Assembly: GCA_029866215.1 (NCBI GenBank)
Contig: JARWZU010000003.1
Location: 1 to 64,000, forward strand
DNA from: Akkermansiaceae bacterium
Lineage (GTDB): Bacteria; Verrucomicrobiota; Verrucomicrobiia; Verrucomicrobiales; Akkermansiaceae
DNA length: 64,000 bases
Reading direction: 5' to 3'
Part shown: in pieces, positions 54,364 to 63,291 of the stretch
Position numbering within the stretch: the first letter of the stretch is position 1
How the letters are laid out: each line of letters starts with the position of its first letter
The notes under the pieces: generated by a model
Seen by the model: the letters and a program-made list of their open reading frames with translations, nothing else
What the model was told of the DNA's origin: nothing
Databases searched by the model: none
Translations under genes and position numbers: made by a program

Positions 54364-55275
54364 CTATGCCCGCTTCCTTCGAAGCAAGGCTCCCACGATG
54401 CAAGAGATCATCGCGCACCATGCCGAAGGTTCTGAAATCTGAGGATTGTTCAGGTTGTCAGCAAAGGTGTCATCGCTAATCCCCAGAATCTTCAGATCCG
54501 CTTCAGTTTGGTTGAAAACCCTGAGCCCATAAACTGGCTGATAGGCATTGCTCGTACCGTCAAAAAACTTTTGCGCTGAGAAGAGGGTCAATGCTTGCGC
54601 TTGACCCGGAACATTCATCGATGACGCAAAGCCCGTCGTCCAATCATAAGCATCATAGCCCACTCCGGGATTGATAAAGCCGCCGAGGTTGATGACGTTG
54701 GCACCGGAGTAAGGGACACCATCCGAGCCGAGGGCCATTAGTTGGATCGTACTGTTACCCCAACGCTCCGACAAAAGGAAACTATCACCTTCCGCGAAGG
54801 CCTTAGAGAAATGAAGATCATAGTCCGCAGCATTGGGATCCGTAATCGGCAATGATAGAAAATCATGAAACCCATAATTTCGCAGGTTGGTATCCATGCT
54901 AGTCGCCGCGATGGCGTCGAGATACGCTGTATAATCTGAATTACTCAACACCACCGTACTGTTATTAACGACTCCAACACCCGACGTAAGTGCCAGTTGA
55001 GGGTTCACATTTAAAAGCTTTGTTTGTCCTAAATTATAATACGAAAGCGTCTTGCCTCCAGCATTCACGCTTTTGAGCAAGATGGTTGTATTTCCGACGT
55101 TTTCAACTCCGATAGCTTCGTTCATCTGAACGAGTTCGCTTCCGCCAACATCGTAAACGACTTGAGAGATGGGTTGATTGTTACCACCTGGAACGATGTC
55201 CATTCCGAATGCTGAAACTCCAATGGCTAAAGAGATAACACATTGCCGACTTATGAATGAATGGGGGGTATTCAT
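54364..55275 (-). CDS. Secreted protein with PEP-CTERM-like C-terminus
   Basis: A 303-residue exported protein with a signal peptide (SRQCVISLAIGVSAFG) and a beta-rich Asn/Gly/Ser body. The C-terminus SEPSAWCAMISCIVGALLRR plus KRA has the order Glu-Pro, hydrophobic helix, basic end of PEP-CTERM sorting domains, although it reads SEPS instead of PEP. ATG 55275 is chosen over 55311 because of the signal peptide. The body is not recognised. About 300 AT-rich bases precede it without a gene. Confidence 0.72.
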   Translation of the reverse strand: MNTPHSFISRQCVISLAIGVSAFGMDIVPGGNNQPISQVVYDVGGSELVQMNEAIGVENVGNTTILLKSVNAGGKTLSYYNLGQTKLLNVNPQLALTSGVGVVNNSTVVLSNSDYTAYLDAIAATSMDTNLRNYGFHDFLSLPITDPNAADYDLHFSKAFAEGDSFLLSERWGNSTIQLMALGSDGVPYSGANVINLGGFINPGVGYDAYDWTTGFASSMNVPGQAQALTLFSAQKFFDGTSNAYQPVYGLRVFNQTEADLKILGISDDTFADNLNNPQISEPSAWCAMISCIVGALLRRKRA

Positions 55276-55571
55276 TGGAAGCAATTTAACAGATGGTTTT
55301 TTCGAAAGCAATATTTTTCTGCGTGATTATTTTTGAAACTGCATGCGGGATCATTTCTATTAGAAAAATATATAACCTAATGGACACTTTGATCAGTCTT
55401 TAGAATATTTAGAGACCTCGATTATCCCCTCATGAGCCCTTGGATTTTTCAGCCCACCCAAGAAGTGATCCCACCAAATTTCTGGATTGCCAATCGGGCC
55501 TTGGGGAGATAAAGTTCCCACCCGCAAGCGGCTTCCCGCGAGCCGTGATTTCGAACTAATTACAAACTGCT

Positions 55572-57215
55572 GTGGGATTTTTTGATGCCATCAAACGCTG
55601 GCGGTTGACCCGTGAGGGGCTTTCGTCAGGTAGAAAACGCCGGGTTCATAGTGAAAATCTGGTAATCCAAATTCTGGAGGACAGCTTGTGGGTCAAGCTC
55701 GCGCTTTATGCGGGATTTGCCCTTGGTTGCGCGTTGTTGATCCTAAAAAGCTCCACCGGTACCCTATTTGCCGAAGACTCATTCAAAGGAGCGCTTTGCG
55801 GATTGATTATTGGAGTGACAGCCGTCGCCATGTTCCAAATTAGCTTCCAGAGCACTTGCCGACGCAACAGCCGCGTGATGCTCGTGCTAGGGGGAATGAT
55901 TTGCCACCTCCTTCTGGTGCGGGCGGTCATGGTATTGACTGATGCCGGCGGCTTGTCCAACAGCTTCAGACTTTTTGCCGTGCCATTCGCGTTCGCGCCC
56001 ATGCTACTTGGTGTGCTACTCGGGCGGGCGGTTGCGGCGTTTTCGGCGGTATTTGTCATGGTGATCGGCTGCCTGCTCGTCCCTCAGGCAGAGATTTTCA
56101 CTTACACGCTGCTGAGTCTCGTTTGTGGAATCACTAGCATTGTGCTCGCCTTCCAAGTCCGCAAACGGATCGAGCTTCTTCAAGCCGGCATTTATGTTGG
56201 TTTGGTAACGATCATCATTGGCCTCGTCCTTGGCCGCCTCGATATTGGCGCCGTTTTTGGCCCCGATTCCATGGGTCATCTCCAGCTGCTCGGCAGCGGC
56301 AGCGCGATCGCCCTTGGTACCGCCGTGATCTCCGCGCTCCTGATCAGCGGTTTGCTCCCGCTGTTTGAAGGAACTTTTCAACTGACGACCGACATCAGCT
56401 GGCTCGAACTGAGCGACCTCAATCACAAGCTTCTTCGCCAGATGCAACTGGAGGCTCCAGGCACCTTCCACCACAGCTTGATTGTCGCCGCTCTATCAGA
56501 AGCCGCCGCTGAGAAAATCGGAGCCAATGCCCCAATGTGTCGCGTTTGTTCGTACTTCCATGATGTCGGCAAACTCAAGAAGCCGGGTTACTTCATCGAA
56601 AACCAACACGAGGTTGCGGAAAACCCCCACAACTCTCTAACACCCACCATGAGCGCACTCGTCATCGTCGCTCACGTGAAGGACGGCGTCGATCTCGCGG
56701 TGAAATACAAGCTTAACCCGAGAATCATCGACGTGATTCAAGAGCATCATGGCGATTCGCTGGTTTACTATTTCTACCGTCGCGCGCAGGACCAAAAGAA
56801 GGCGGAGATGGAGAAAATCAGCCGCCGCCTGGAAAATCCCGAGGATCTTCCTGTCGTGGATGAGAAAAATTTCCGCTACCCAGGCCCTCGTCCCAGCTCG
56901 CGAGAAAGTGGCATCATTGCACTTGCCGACACGATCGAGAGCGCATCCCGCTCGCTTCAAAAGCCAACGCCCGCAAAAATCCGCGCGATGGTCGATGACC
57001 TCGTTCGCACCAAAATCAATGACGGCCAACTCAACGACTGCCCGCTCACGCTCCGCGAACTCTCACTCGTCAAGGACAGCTTCGCCGCAACCCTGCGCAG
57101 CATGCTCCACAGCCGGATCGATTATCCAAAAGACGACGGCACAAGCGCCGGCAAGCGCCCATCGGCCGACACCAGCCATGGCGACCGCGTGATCCCGATG
57201 CCCAAGCGCGCCTGA
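55572..57215 (+). CDS. Membrane HD-domain phosphohydrolase (PgpH/YqfF-like)
   Basis: A 547-residue protein starting at GTG 55572. After about 40 soluble residues come seven to eight membrane helices (about 40-260), then a cytoplasmic HD domain with GTFHHSLIVAALSEAAAEK, SYFHDVGKLKKPGYFIENQ, EHHGDS and DTIESASRS. This is the 7TM-HD family that includes PgpH, a c-di-AMP phosphodiesterase. The large extracellular 7TMR-HDED domain of Listeria PgpH is absent. Immediately downstream lies ybeY, an arrangement conserved in many bacteria. c-di-AMP as substrate is inference. Confidence 0.88.
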   Translation: MGFFDAIKRWRLTREGLSSGRKRRVHSENLVIQILEDSLWVKLALYAGFALGCALLILKSSTGTLFAEDSFKGALCGLIIGVTAVAMFQISFQSTCRRNSRVMLVLGGMICHLLLVRAVMVLTDAGGLSNSFRLFAVPFAFAPMLLGVLLGRAVAAFSAVFVMVIGCLLVPQAEIFTYTLLSLVCGITSIVLAFQVRKRIELLQAGIYVGLVTIIIGLVLGRLDIGAVFGPDSMGHLQLLGSGSAIALGTAVISALLISGLLPLFEGTFQLTTDISWLELSDLNHKLLRQMQLEAPGTFHHSLIVAALSEAAAEKIGANAPMCRVCSYFHDVGKLKKPGYFIENQHEVAENPHNSLTPTMSALVIVAHVKDGVDLAVKYKLNPRIIDVIQEHHGDSLVYYFYRRAQDQKKAEMEKISRRLENPEDLPVVDEKNFRYPGPRPSSRESGIIALADTIESASRSLQKPTPAKIRAMVDDLVRTKINDGQLNDCPLTLRELSLVKDSFAATLRSMLHSRIDYPKDDGTSAGKRPSADTSHGDRVIPMPKRA

Positions 57216-57244
57216 TCGTCTCGCAACCCTCAAATTCGCCCCTC

Positions 57245-57724
57245 ATGTCGCTGGAAGTCATCATTGGAAATCATCAGGAAGCCATCGAGGTCCCAGAATG
57301 TTGGCTGACCGCGCTCGAGAGCATCGCCTACGAAGCTGCCCGCCTTGCATTAGAAAATGCCGCCGAGGATGACTCCCCACTGTCGAATCTAGCCACACTT
57401 GAGATCGCCATCGTGGATGACATCACTAGCGATCAAGTCCACCGAGATTTCATGGACATCGAAGGTCCCACCGACGTGATCACGTTTCATCACGGTGAGA
57501 TCGTCATTGGAGCCGAGGTTGCTGAGCGCCAAGCGGCAGAGTACGACGAGCCACTGGCCCGTGAGATTCTCCGCTACATGATCCACGGGCTCCTCCATCT
57601 TGCTGGCCACGAAGATGGCCAATCCGACGAGCGGGCGGTCATGGAAGCCGCTCAAGAAACCATCGTCGCGCAACTTTGGACCTCCGAACTACGGGAACGC
57701 CTCAATCCCGAATTCCTGAAATAG
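57245..57724 (+). CDS. ybeY: Endoribonuclease YbeY (rRNA maturation factor)
   Basis: A 159-residue UPF0054 protein. The core TDVITFHHGEIVIGAEVA precedes the metal site YMIHGLLHLAGHEDGQSDE. The usual site is HGxLHLxGxDH; here the third His comes two residues earlier (GHED). YbeY acts in 16S rRNA 3'-end maturation and ribosome quality control. It lies 29 bp after the HD phosphohydrolase gene. Confidence 0.92.
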   Translation: MSLEVIIGNHQEAIEVPECWLTALESIAYEAARLALENAAEDDSPLSNLATLEIAIVDDITSDQVHRDFMDIEGPTDVITFHHGEIVIGAEVAERQAAEYDEPLAREILRYMIHGLLHLAGHEDGQSDERAVMEAAQETIVAQLWTSELRERLNPEFLK

Positions 57725-57736
57725 GGGAGAGCCCGT

Positions 57737-59020
57737 TCAAGCAGCGCTCGTTTGCAAATGGGCAATCTCCATGCCGATCAAACACACGTCGTCGGAAAAC
57801 TCTTGGCCCTGCGCGAAATGTTCGACTTCACTGAACACATCCTGCATCAACTGAGGCAGAGGTAAGCTCGCGCGGCTACGGATGGCCTCGCACAATCGAT
57901 CAATGCTGAAGGGTTCCGCCATTCCATTCTCAACCTCGAACAGGCCGTCCGTGAAGGCGAGAATCAAATCGCCTGCTGCCAACGAACATTCATGCGTCAA
58001 ATATTTCGACTCTTCGAAAAGCCCGAGCGCTGGACCTGCCCCACGCGGCGGGGTGATCGACTCAACTCCACCCGCTCCTGCATGAACCAACAGCGGGCTG
58101 GGATGCGCGGCATTAGAAAATCGCAGTTGGCCACTTGCCACATCCACAATCACATAGCATGCCGTGGTAAATAGCGTGGTCCCCAATTGGCGAAGAATGC
58201 CACGCAGCGATCGATTCATTTCTGTTAGAAGCGCGCCTGGATCACCTGCGAGTTCACTCAATTGCTCTTCAAGCGTTCGCATCATCGCGGTTACCAACGC
58301 CGCCCGCACGCCATGGCCCATCACGTCACAGATGAAAACTCCCACCGCATTGTCGGAGACGCGGACAACATTGTAGAAATCTCCACTCACCGAGCTGGTG
58401 GGGTGGAAGATGCTGCAGAATTTCACCGCACTCGCTGATGGCTCAGCACCCCGAGGCAACGTGGGAAATTGATGTGGCAGAAATGCGACTTGAAGCTCTC
58501 GGGCCATGTCGAGGTCCTCCTCCATGATCGAGTTTTTCTCCCACAATTCACGCGTGCGCTCCACTACCCGCCGTTCTAACTGTTCGTTAAGAGAACGAAG
58601 GTCTGCCTCTGCCTTCCGGCGCGCGTCACGCTCTGCCACTTCACGCAGTGCTCGCTGAACCGCGGGCACAAGCCGTCCAAGGCGGTCTTTAAGGACGAAA
58701 TCCGTCGCTCCATTTTTAAGCAATTCGACCGCCGTTTCCTCACCTACCGCGCCAGAAATCACAATGACGGGAGTATCCGGGCACCGCTCCCTCGCCAGCG
58801 CTAACGCCCTCGCACCATTGAAGTTTGGCAACTTGTAGTCGGCCAAAATCAAATCGGGATGAAATGCGACGATCTCCCTCTCAAAGTCTTCACCCGTCTC
58901 AACACGCTGCGAGACAAAGTCAACCCCACCCGATTTCAATTCCCGCAAGATCAACTCCTCGTCGGTGGCAGAGTCCTCAAGGGAAAGAATTCGCAAACGC
59001 GTCTGGATGGGGGTATTCAT
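57737..59020 (-). CDS. Response regulator with SpoIIE-type PP2C phosphatase output (REC-SpoIIE)
   Basis: A 427-residue protein with an N-terminal REC domain (phospho-acceptor Asp in LILADYKLPNFNG; K in FVLKDRLGR), a coiled coil (about 140-180) and a C-terminal SpoIIE/RsbU-type phosphatase (FICDVMGHGVRAALVTAMMR; NAAHPSPLLV; FTDGLFEVENG). Phosphorylation of REC should control phosphatase action on an anti-sigma-antagonist-type protein. It is a close paralogue of the gene at 59534. Its start overlaps the end of the lone REC gene by 44 bases. Confidence 0.92.
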   Translation of the reverse strand: MNTPIQTRLRILSLEDSATDEELILRELKSGGVDFVSQRVETGEDFEREIVAFHPDLILADYKLPNFNGARALALARERCPDTPVIVISGAVGEETAVELLKNGATDFVLKDRLGRLVPAVQRALREVAERDARRKAEADLRSLNEQLERRVVERTRELWEKNSIMEEDLDMARELQVAFLPHQFPTLPRGAEPSASAVKFCSIFHPTSSVSGDFYNVVRVSDNAVGVFICDVMGHGVRAALVTAMMRTLEEQLSELAGDPGALLTEMNRSLRGILRQLGTTLFTTACYVIVDVASGQLRFSNAAHPSPLLVHAGAGGVESITPPRGAGPALGLFEESKYLTHECSLAAGDLILAFTDGLFEVENGMAEPFSIDRLCEAIRSRASLPLPQLMQDVFSEVEHFAQGQEFSDDVCLIGMEIAHLQTSAA

Positions 59021-59480
59021 GGTTCGAGCTTGGGGGTAACCGGTTCAAAGAAAGCCAATATAGCCCCAAATCACTAATGGTTCGCGAAAATTTTTCACAA
59101 AGCACCGGTTTGACTATATAGCTGTTCGCGCCACTTTCATAAGCTTGAGCAAGGTCGCTATCCTCAAGCGAACTGGTCATGACCACCACAGGCACACAGC
59201 GGGTGCGGACATCGGACTTCAACGCACGCAAGACCTCAAGCCCACTCAAAGCGAACAATTTGAGATCCAGCAAAATGACCTTCGGCACGTGTGGATCCGT
59301 GCGATACGCGTATGCTCCTTTACGAAAAAGGAATTCGAGCGCGACTCGTCCATCTTGGAAATGCAGAATACGAACGTGTGGGTGTTCTCCTCTGAGAGCA
59401 CGCATCGCAAACTCCGCATCGTGAAGATTATCCTCAATCAGCAAGACATCAATCTTATCACCCTTCGGTCTTAATTCCAT
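58977..59480 (-). CDS. Single-domain response regulator (Rcp1-like)
   Basis: A 167-residue REC protein: IDVLLIEDNLHDAEFAMRAL, phospho-acceptor Asp in VILLDLKLFALSG, PVVVMTSSLEDSD and NSYIVKPV. No output domain. ATG 59480 is preferred; the longer open frame to 59582 is Ser/Gly-rich and unlike REC. Rcp1-type regulators often serve phytochrome-like or PAS histidine kinases, which fits the kinase encoded at 61116. It sits between the two REC-SpoIIE paralogues. Confidence 0.9.
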   Translation of the reverse strand: MELRPKGDKIDVLLIEDNLHDAEFAMRALRGEHPHVRILHFQDGRVALEFLFRKGAYAYRTDPHVPKVILLDLKLFALSGLEVLRALKSDVRTRCVPVVVMTSSLEDSDLAQAYESGANSYIVKPVLCEKFSRTISDLGLYWLSLNRLPPSSNHEYPHPDAFANSFP

Positions 59481-59533
59481 TCGATCGATAATACCTCCGG
59501 AGAGCCAACTCTCTCTACTCCCTGCCGGTTTGC

Positions 59534-60814
59534 TCAAGCGTGGCTCGGTTGCAGACGTGAAATTTCCATCCCCACGAGACACACATCATCAGAAAATTCC
59601 ACCCCGTCAGCAAAGCGTCGGATGTCGGAAAAAATATCCTGCATCAACTTCGTCACCGGTAGCCCTGCGCCCCTGCGGATGGATTCACCAAGCCGGTCCA
59701 TGCTAAACGCTTCCGCATTGGCATTTTCCACTTCTACCAAACCGTCGGTAAAGGTCATCAGCAGATCACCCGCATCGACTGAACACTTCTCAGTCGAGTA
59801 CTCCACCCCGTCGCGGAGGCCCAAGGCTGGGCCAAGGCTCGCACTCTGGCCGGAGATGCGCTCCACCCGATTCGTCGCCTCACGCAAAAGAAATGGACTG
59901 GGATGACCAGCATTGGCAAAAGTGAGAGAACCTTGAGCGATATCGACAACGATATAGCAAGCCGTCACAAACAGTGAATGATCTAGCTGCCTCAAGGTTC
60001 CCCTGAGCCATTGGTTCATCTGAGTCAATAACTCACCTGGGCTTCCCGAAGACTTGTCGAGCTGCTCACGGAGCACCCGCATCATCGTGGTCGCCAACGC
60101 CGCTCGCACCCCTTCACCCATCACATCGCAAATGAAGATCCCCACCGCCGTGTCAGAAACCTGAACCACATAGTAATAATCGCGACTCACCGCTCCAAGC
60201 GGCTTGAAAATACTCGAAAACTTCACGGCACTTGCAGCCTCATGCACCCCAGCGGGCAAAGTCGGAAATCGGTCGGAAAATAGCGCCATCTGCAATTCTT
60301 GGGCCATGACCAAGTCCTCTTGGTGATGAAGATTTTTCTCCCACAGCTCTTGGGCTGTCTCCGCCGCGCGGCTCTCAAGTTGTTCGTTAAGGGCTCGCAA
60401 TTCTGCCTCCACCCGGTGCTTCGCCTCTCGGATGCTCACTTCATTCAACGCTCGCTTGATCGATGGAACCAAGCGTTCCATCCGGTTCTTGAGAATGAAG
60501 TCTGAGGCACCGTTCTTAAGCAACTCAACCGCAATCTCCTCGCCCACCGCACCCGAGATCATGATCACCGGAATGTCTGGGTAACGTTCTTTCGCTATGG
60601 CCAAAGCTTCGCCACCATTGAAGGTCGGCAACGCATAATCTAGCAGGATTACGTTAGGTGCAAACTCCTCTAACTTCGCTTCAAATTCAGGCTGCGTCTC
60701 AACCCGGGTGAGAATCGATTCCATCCCTCGCTGGGTGAGCTCGCGCAGCATCAGTTGCGCGTCAAAATCGGAATCTTCAAGGAGCAAAATTTTCAGGAGG
60801 GCTTGATATTGCAT
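59534..60814 (-). CDS. Response regulator with SpoIIE-type PP2C phosphatase output, paralogue 2
   Basis: A 426-residue protein with the same architecture as the gene at 57737: REC (VILLDYALPTFNGGEALAIA; FILKNRMERLVPS), coiled coil, then SpoIIE phosphatase (FICDVMGEGVRAALATTMMR; ANAGHPSPFLL; FTDGLVEVENAN). The two differ throughout but align end to end, so this is an old duplication. It stands first in a leftward row of three regulators. Confidence 0.92.
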   Translation of the reverse strand: MQYQALLKILLLEDSDFDAQLMLRELTQRGMESILTRVETQPEFEAKLEEFAPNVILLDYALPTFNGGEALAIAKERYPDIPVIMISGAVGEEIAVELLKNGASDFILKNRMERLVPSIKRALNEVSIREAKHRVEAELRALNEQLESRAAETAQELWEKNLHHQEDLVMAQELQMALFSDRFPTLPAGVHEAASAVKFSSIFKPLGAVSRDYYYVVQVSDTAVGIFICDVMGEGVRAALATTMMRVLREQLDKSSGSPGELLTQMNQWLRGTLRQLDHSLFVTACYIVVDIAQGSLTFANAGHPSPFLLREATNRVERISGQSASLGPALGLRDGVEYSTEKCSVDAGDLLMTFTDGLVEVENANAEAFSMDRLGESIRRGAGLPVTKLMQDIFSDIRRFADGVEFSDDVCLVGMEISRLQPSHA

Positions 60815-61115
60815 ATTTATTAGGCTCTTACTTTTTATCTAAAAAAACACAACCCATAGATATCAGATCAAAAAATGATGTCTAGTACTTTTCTTGAATT
60901 TCTCAGCCTCTCAGCAGAAACACCTTCTAAATATTCCTTGGTGCAGAATATTTTGATTAGGCTCAGCCCCGAATCCAATCATCGAAATCGATTAAGCTTG
61001 AAGCGGTGACGAAAAAGTGATGATAGGTACGGATACCCATTAGATTAGACAGCAAATATAAAAACTCTTTTGGTAAAATAATATTTTTTAGATCTATCAG
61101 GTGAATCGGTTTCGC
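60815..61115. other. AT-rich intergenic region between signalling units
   Basis: About 300 AT-rich bases between the histidine kinase gene end (61116) and the REC-SpoIIE start (60814). It probably contains the terminator of one unit and the promoter of the next. A T-run near 61081-61090 may belong to a weak terminator. No gene or structured RNA is recognised. Confidence 0.5.
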
Positions 61116-63287
61116 CTATTTTGAGTTTGGCAGTGTGAAATAAAACGTTGCTCCGTGGTCCACCTCAGCCTCTGCCCATATGCGGCCGCCGTGTCGTTGC
61201 ACGATGCGCTGAGCGAGCGCAAGCCCAACACCCGTGCCTTGAAATTCTTGCTGACTGTGCAAGCGCTGAAACACCCCAAAAAGCTTGTCTGCATAGCGCT
61301 TGTCGAAACCTGCGCCATTGTCTTTCACGTAATAAACCCAACCCTCCGTTGCGCTTTCCGATGCACCGATCTCGATCTCTCCGGCCTCACGGTGTTTGGT
61401 GAATTTGATACCGTTAGAAATAAGGTTCGTCCAGACTTGCCGAATCATCGCCTGAGTGCCTATTGCTTTTGGTAGCGAGCGCAAATCAAGATGGACCTTC
61501 CGCTCAGGTTCTGAGTTCATCAGTTCGTCGAATACCTCCTTGGCCAAGGCCTGCATATCAATCTCACTGGCCTCAAGATTCTGCCGCCCAAGACGTGAGA
61601 ACATCAAAAGATCATCAATCAACTTGCCCATGCGCTGGGCTTCGCTACGGATGATTTCTAACTTCCTCTGGTCCTCAGCGGTTAGTTTTTCCGTGCAATC
61701 TTCTGCAAGCATGCGGGAAAAGCCATCAATGGCGCGTAGGGGTGCTCGCAAGTCGTGGGAGACCGAGTAACTAAACGCTTCGAGCTCCCTGTTCGCACGC
61801 TCCAATTCGACCGCACGGCGTGAGAGGTCATCATTCAACTTTTGAATTTCTCCCTCCGCTTCTTTTCGCTCGGTGACATCGATGTTGATACCGACGATCC
61901 GCTTGGCCTTCCCGTCATGGCCATTGGCTGCCATCTCAGAGGCTTGAATCGTCCGCACTTTCCCATCCGTTGCCCGTGTGATGCGAAACTCTCGCCTCCC
62001 GCGACCCCCAGTAGCAATCACTTGGCCCAGCTGTGCCTCCTGCTCAGGCAAATCCGCTGGCAATACCGCGTTGGCCCACGTGTCATAGGGGGTGATCCCG
62101 TCCCCAAGCGGCTCAAGTCCGTAAATTTTAAACATGTTTGCTTCCCACCTGAGCTGCTGAGTCTGCAAATCCCACTCCCAGACGCCAATGTCAGCAGCTT
62201 CGACTGCAAGGCGTCGACGTTCTTCGCTCTCAACCAGTGCTTCCTCCATGTTTTTGCGCTTCGTGATATCCGTACGAATTGCAATGTACTGAAACGGCTT
62301 CCCTTCACGAATGAGGAAGGGCACGATGGTTGTATTAACCCAATAAAAAGAACCATTTTTGGTGCGATTTTTAATCTCACCCTTCCAAACTTTGCCCGCA
62401 CCGATGCTTTGCCACAATTCCTTAAAAAACTCGGTATCGTGATGTCCCGAATTTACAAGATGATGACTTTGCCCGACGAGTTCTTCCCTGGTGTAGTTGC
62501 TCGTGTCACAAAATTTCTCGTTGGCATAGGTGATCTTGCCCGCGGCATCGGTGATGGTGACCAGGGCATGTTCATCGAGCGCGGCCTTAAATTGCGCAAG
62601 CGTTGTGTTTGAGATTTCAAGTTCGGCGGTGCGGTCTTTGACGCGTTGTTCTAGTTCGGCATTCAACCTAAAAATTTCTTGCTCCGCCTGTTTGCGCGCA
62701 CTGATATTGGTGAGTATCAGCCGCAGTTCACTGGCATCTTCCTCACCATGTGTAATGGTCGCTGACAAATGCACCCAAACCGAGTCGCCTGTCGCTTTCA
62801 ACATCCTCAGGTCACAATTCTCAAAGGATCCCGTTAGAAGCAGTTGCTTGCGCGCAAGATAGAAAATGTCCTGATCATCTGGGTGAATGAACCGAGAAAT
62901 TGGCTTGGTGATGATCTCGTTACGGGCGAACTCCAACATGGCGGACGCGCTAAGATTTGCCTTTTCGATCAAGCCCTGATGGCTGAGGGCGAGGTATCCC
63001 ACTGGCGCAAATTCATAGAGATCAAAGTAGCGCGAACGCGCAGCCGCAAGGGCCACCTGAAAATGGCGAAGCTCCTCATTCTGCATTTCTAGCTCGATCT
63101 GGTAGACCTCGAGATCGTGAAATACTCGCCCCATTTCATCTGATGGGATGATACCGCCGTTACGAGAAATCCCAACTTTTCCATTTGCGAGCGCTTCAGC
63201 ACGCATGCGCAAATCAACTAACTCTGGCGAAGGACCGCCAAGCCCAGGATCCTTCGTCAGTGATGAACTTAATTCTTCCATAAACAA
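61116..63287 (-). CDS. Multi-PAS sensor histidine kinase
   Basis: A 723-residue soluble kinase. PAS domains lie at about 95-215 (FAPVGYLALSHQGLIEKANL), about 235-355 (ALVTITDAAGKITYANEKFC) and about 365-485 (IGVWEWDLQTQQLRWEANMF). The HisKA box is FSYSVSHDLRAPLRAIDGFS, and the HATPase has QVWTNLISNGIKFTKH, DNGAGFDKRYADKLF and GTGVGLALAQRIV. No membrane segment or REC domain, so phosphate must pass to separate regulators such as those encoded downstream. It starts four bases after the upstream PAS gene. Start at 63287 or two codons on. Confidence 0.93.
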   Translation of the reverse strand: MFMEELSSSLTKDPGLGGPSPELVDLRMRAEALANGKVGISRNGGIIPSDEMGRVFHDLEVYQIELEMQNEELRHFQVALAAARSRYFDLYEFAPVGYLALSHQGLIEKANLSASAMLEFARNEIITKPISRFIHPDDQDIFYLARKQLLLTGSFENCDLRMLKATGDSVWVHLSATITHGEEDASELRLILTNISARKQAEQEIFRLNAELEQRVKDRTAELEISNTTLAQFKAALDEHALVTITDAAGKITYANEKFCDTSNYTREELVGQSHHLVNSGHHDTEFFKELWQSIGAGKVWKGEIKNRTKNGSFYWVNTTIVPFLIREGKPFQYIAIRTDITKRKNMEEALVESEERRRLAVEAADIGVWEWDLQTQQLRWEANMFKIYGLEPLGDGITPYDTWANAVLPADLPEQEAQLGQVIATGGRGRREFRITRATDGKVRTIQASEMAANGHDGKAKRIVGINIDVTERKEAEGEIQKLNDDLSRRAVELERANRELEAFSYSVSHDLRAPLRAIDGFSRMLAEDCTEKLTAEDQRKLEIIRSEAQRMGKLIDDLLMFSRLGRQNLEASEIDMQALAKEVFDELMNSEPERKVHLDLRSLPKAIGTQAMIRQVWTNLISNGIKFTKHREAGEIEIGASESATEGWVYYVKDNGAGFDKRYADKLFGVFQRLHSQQEFQGTGVGLALAQRIVQRHGGRIWAEAEVDHGATFYFTLPNSK

Positions 63288-63291
63288 GACA

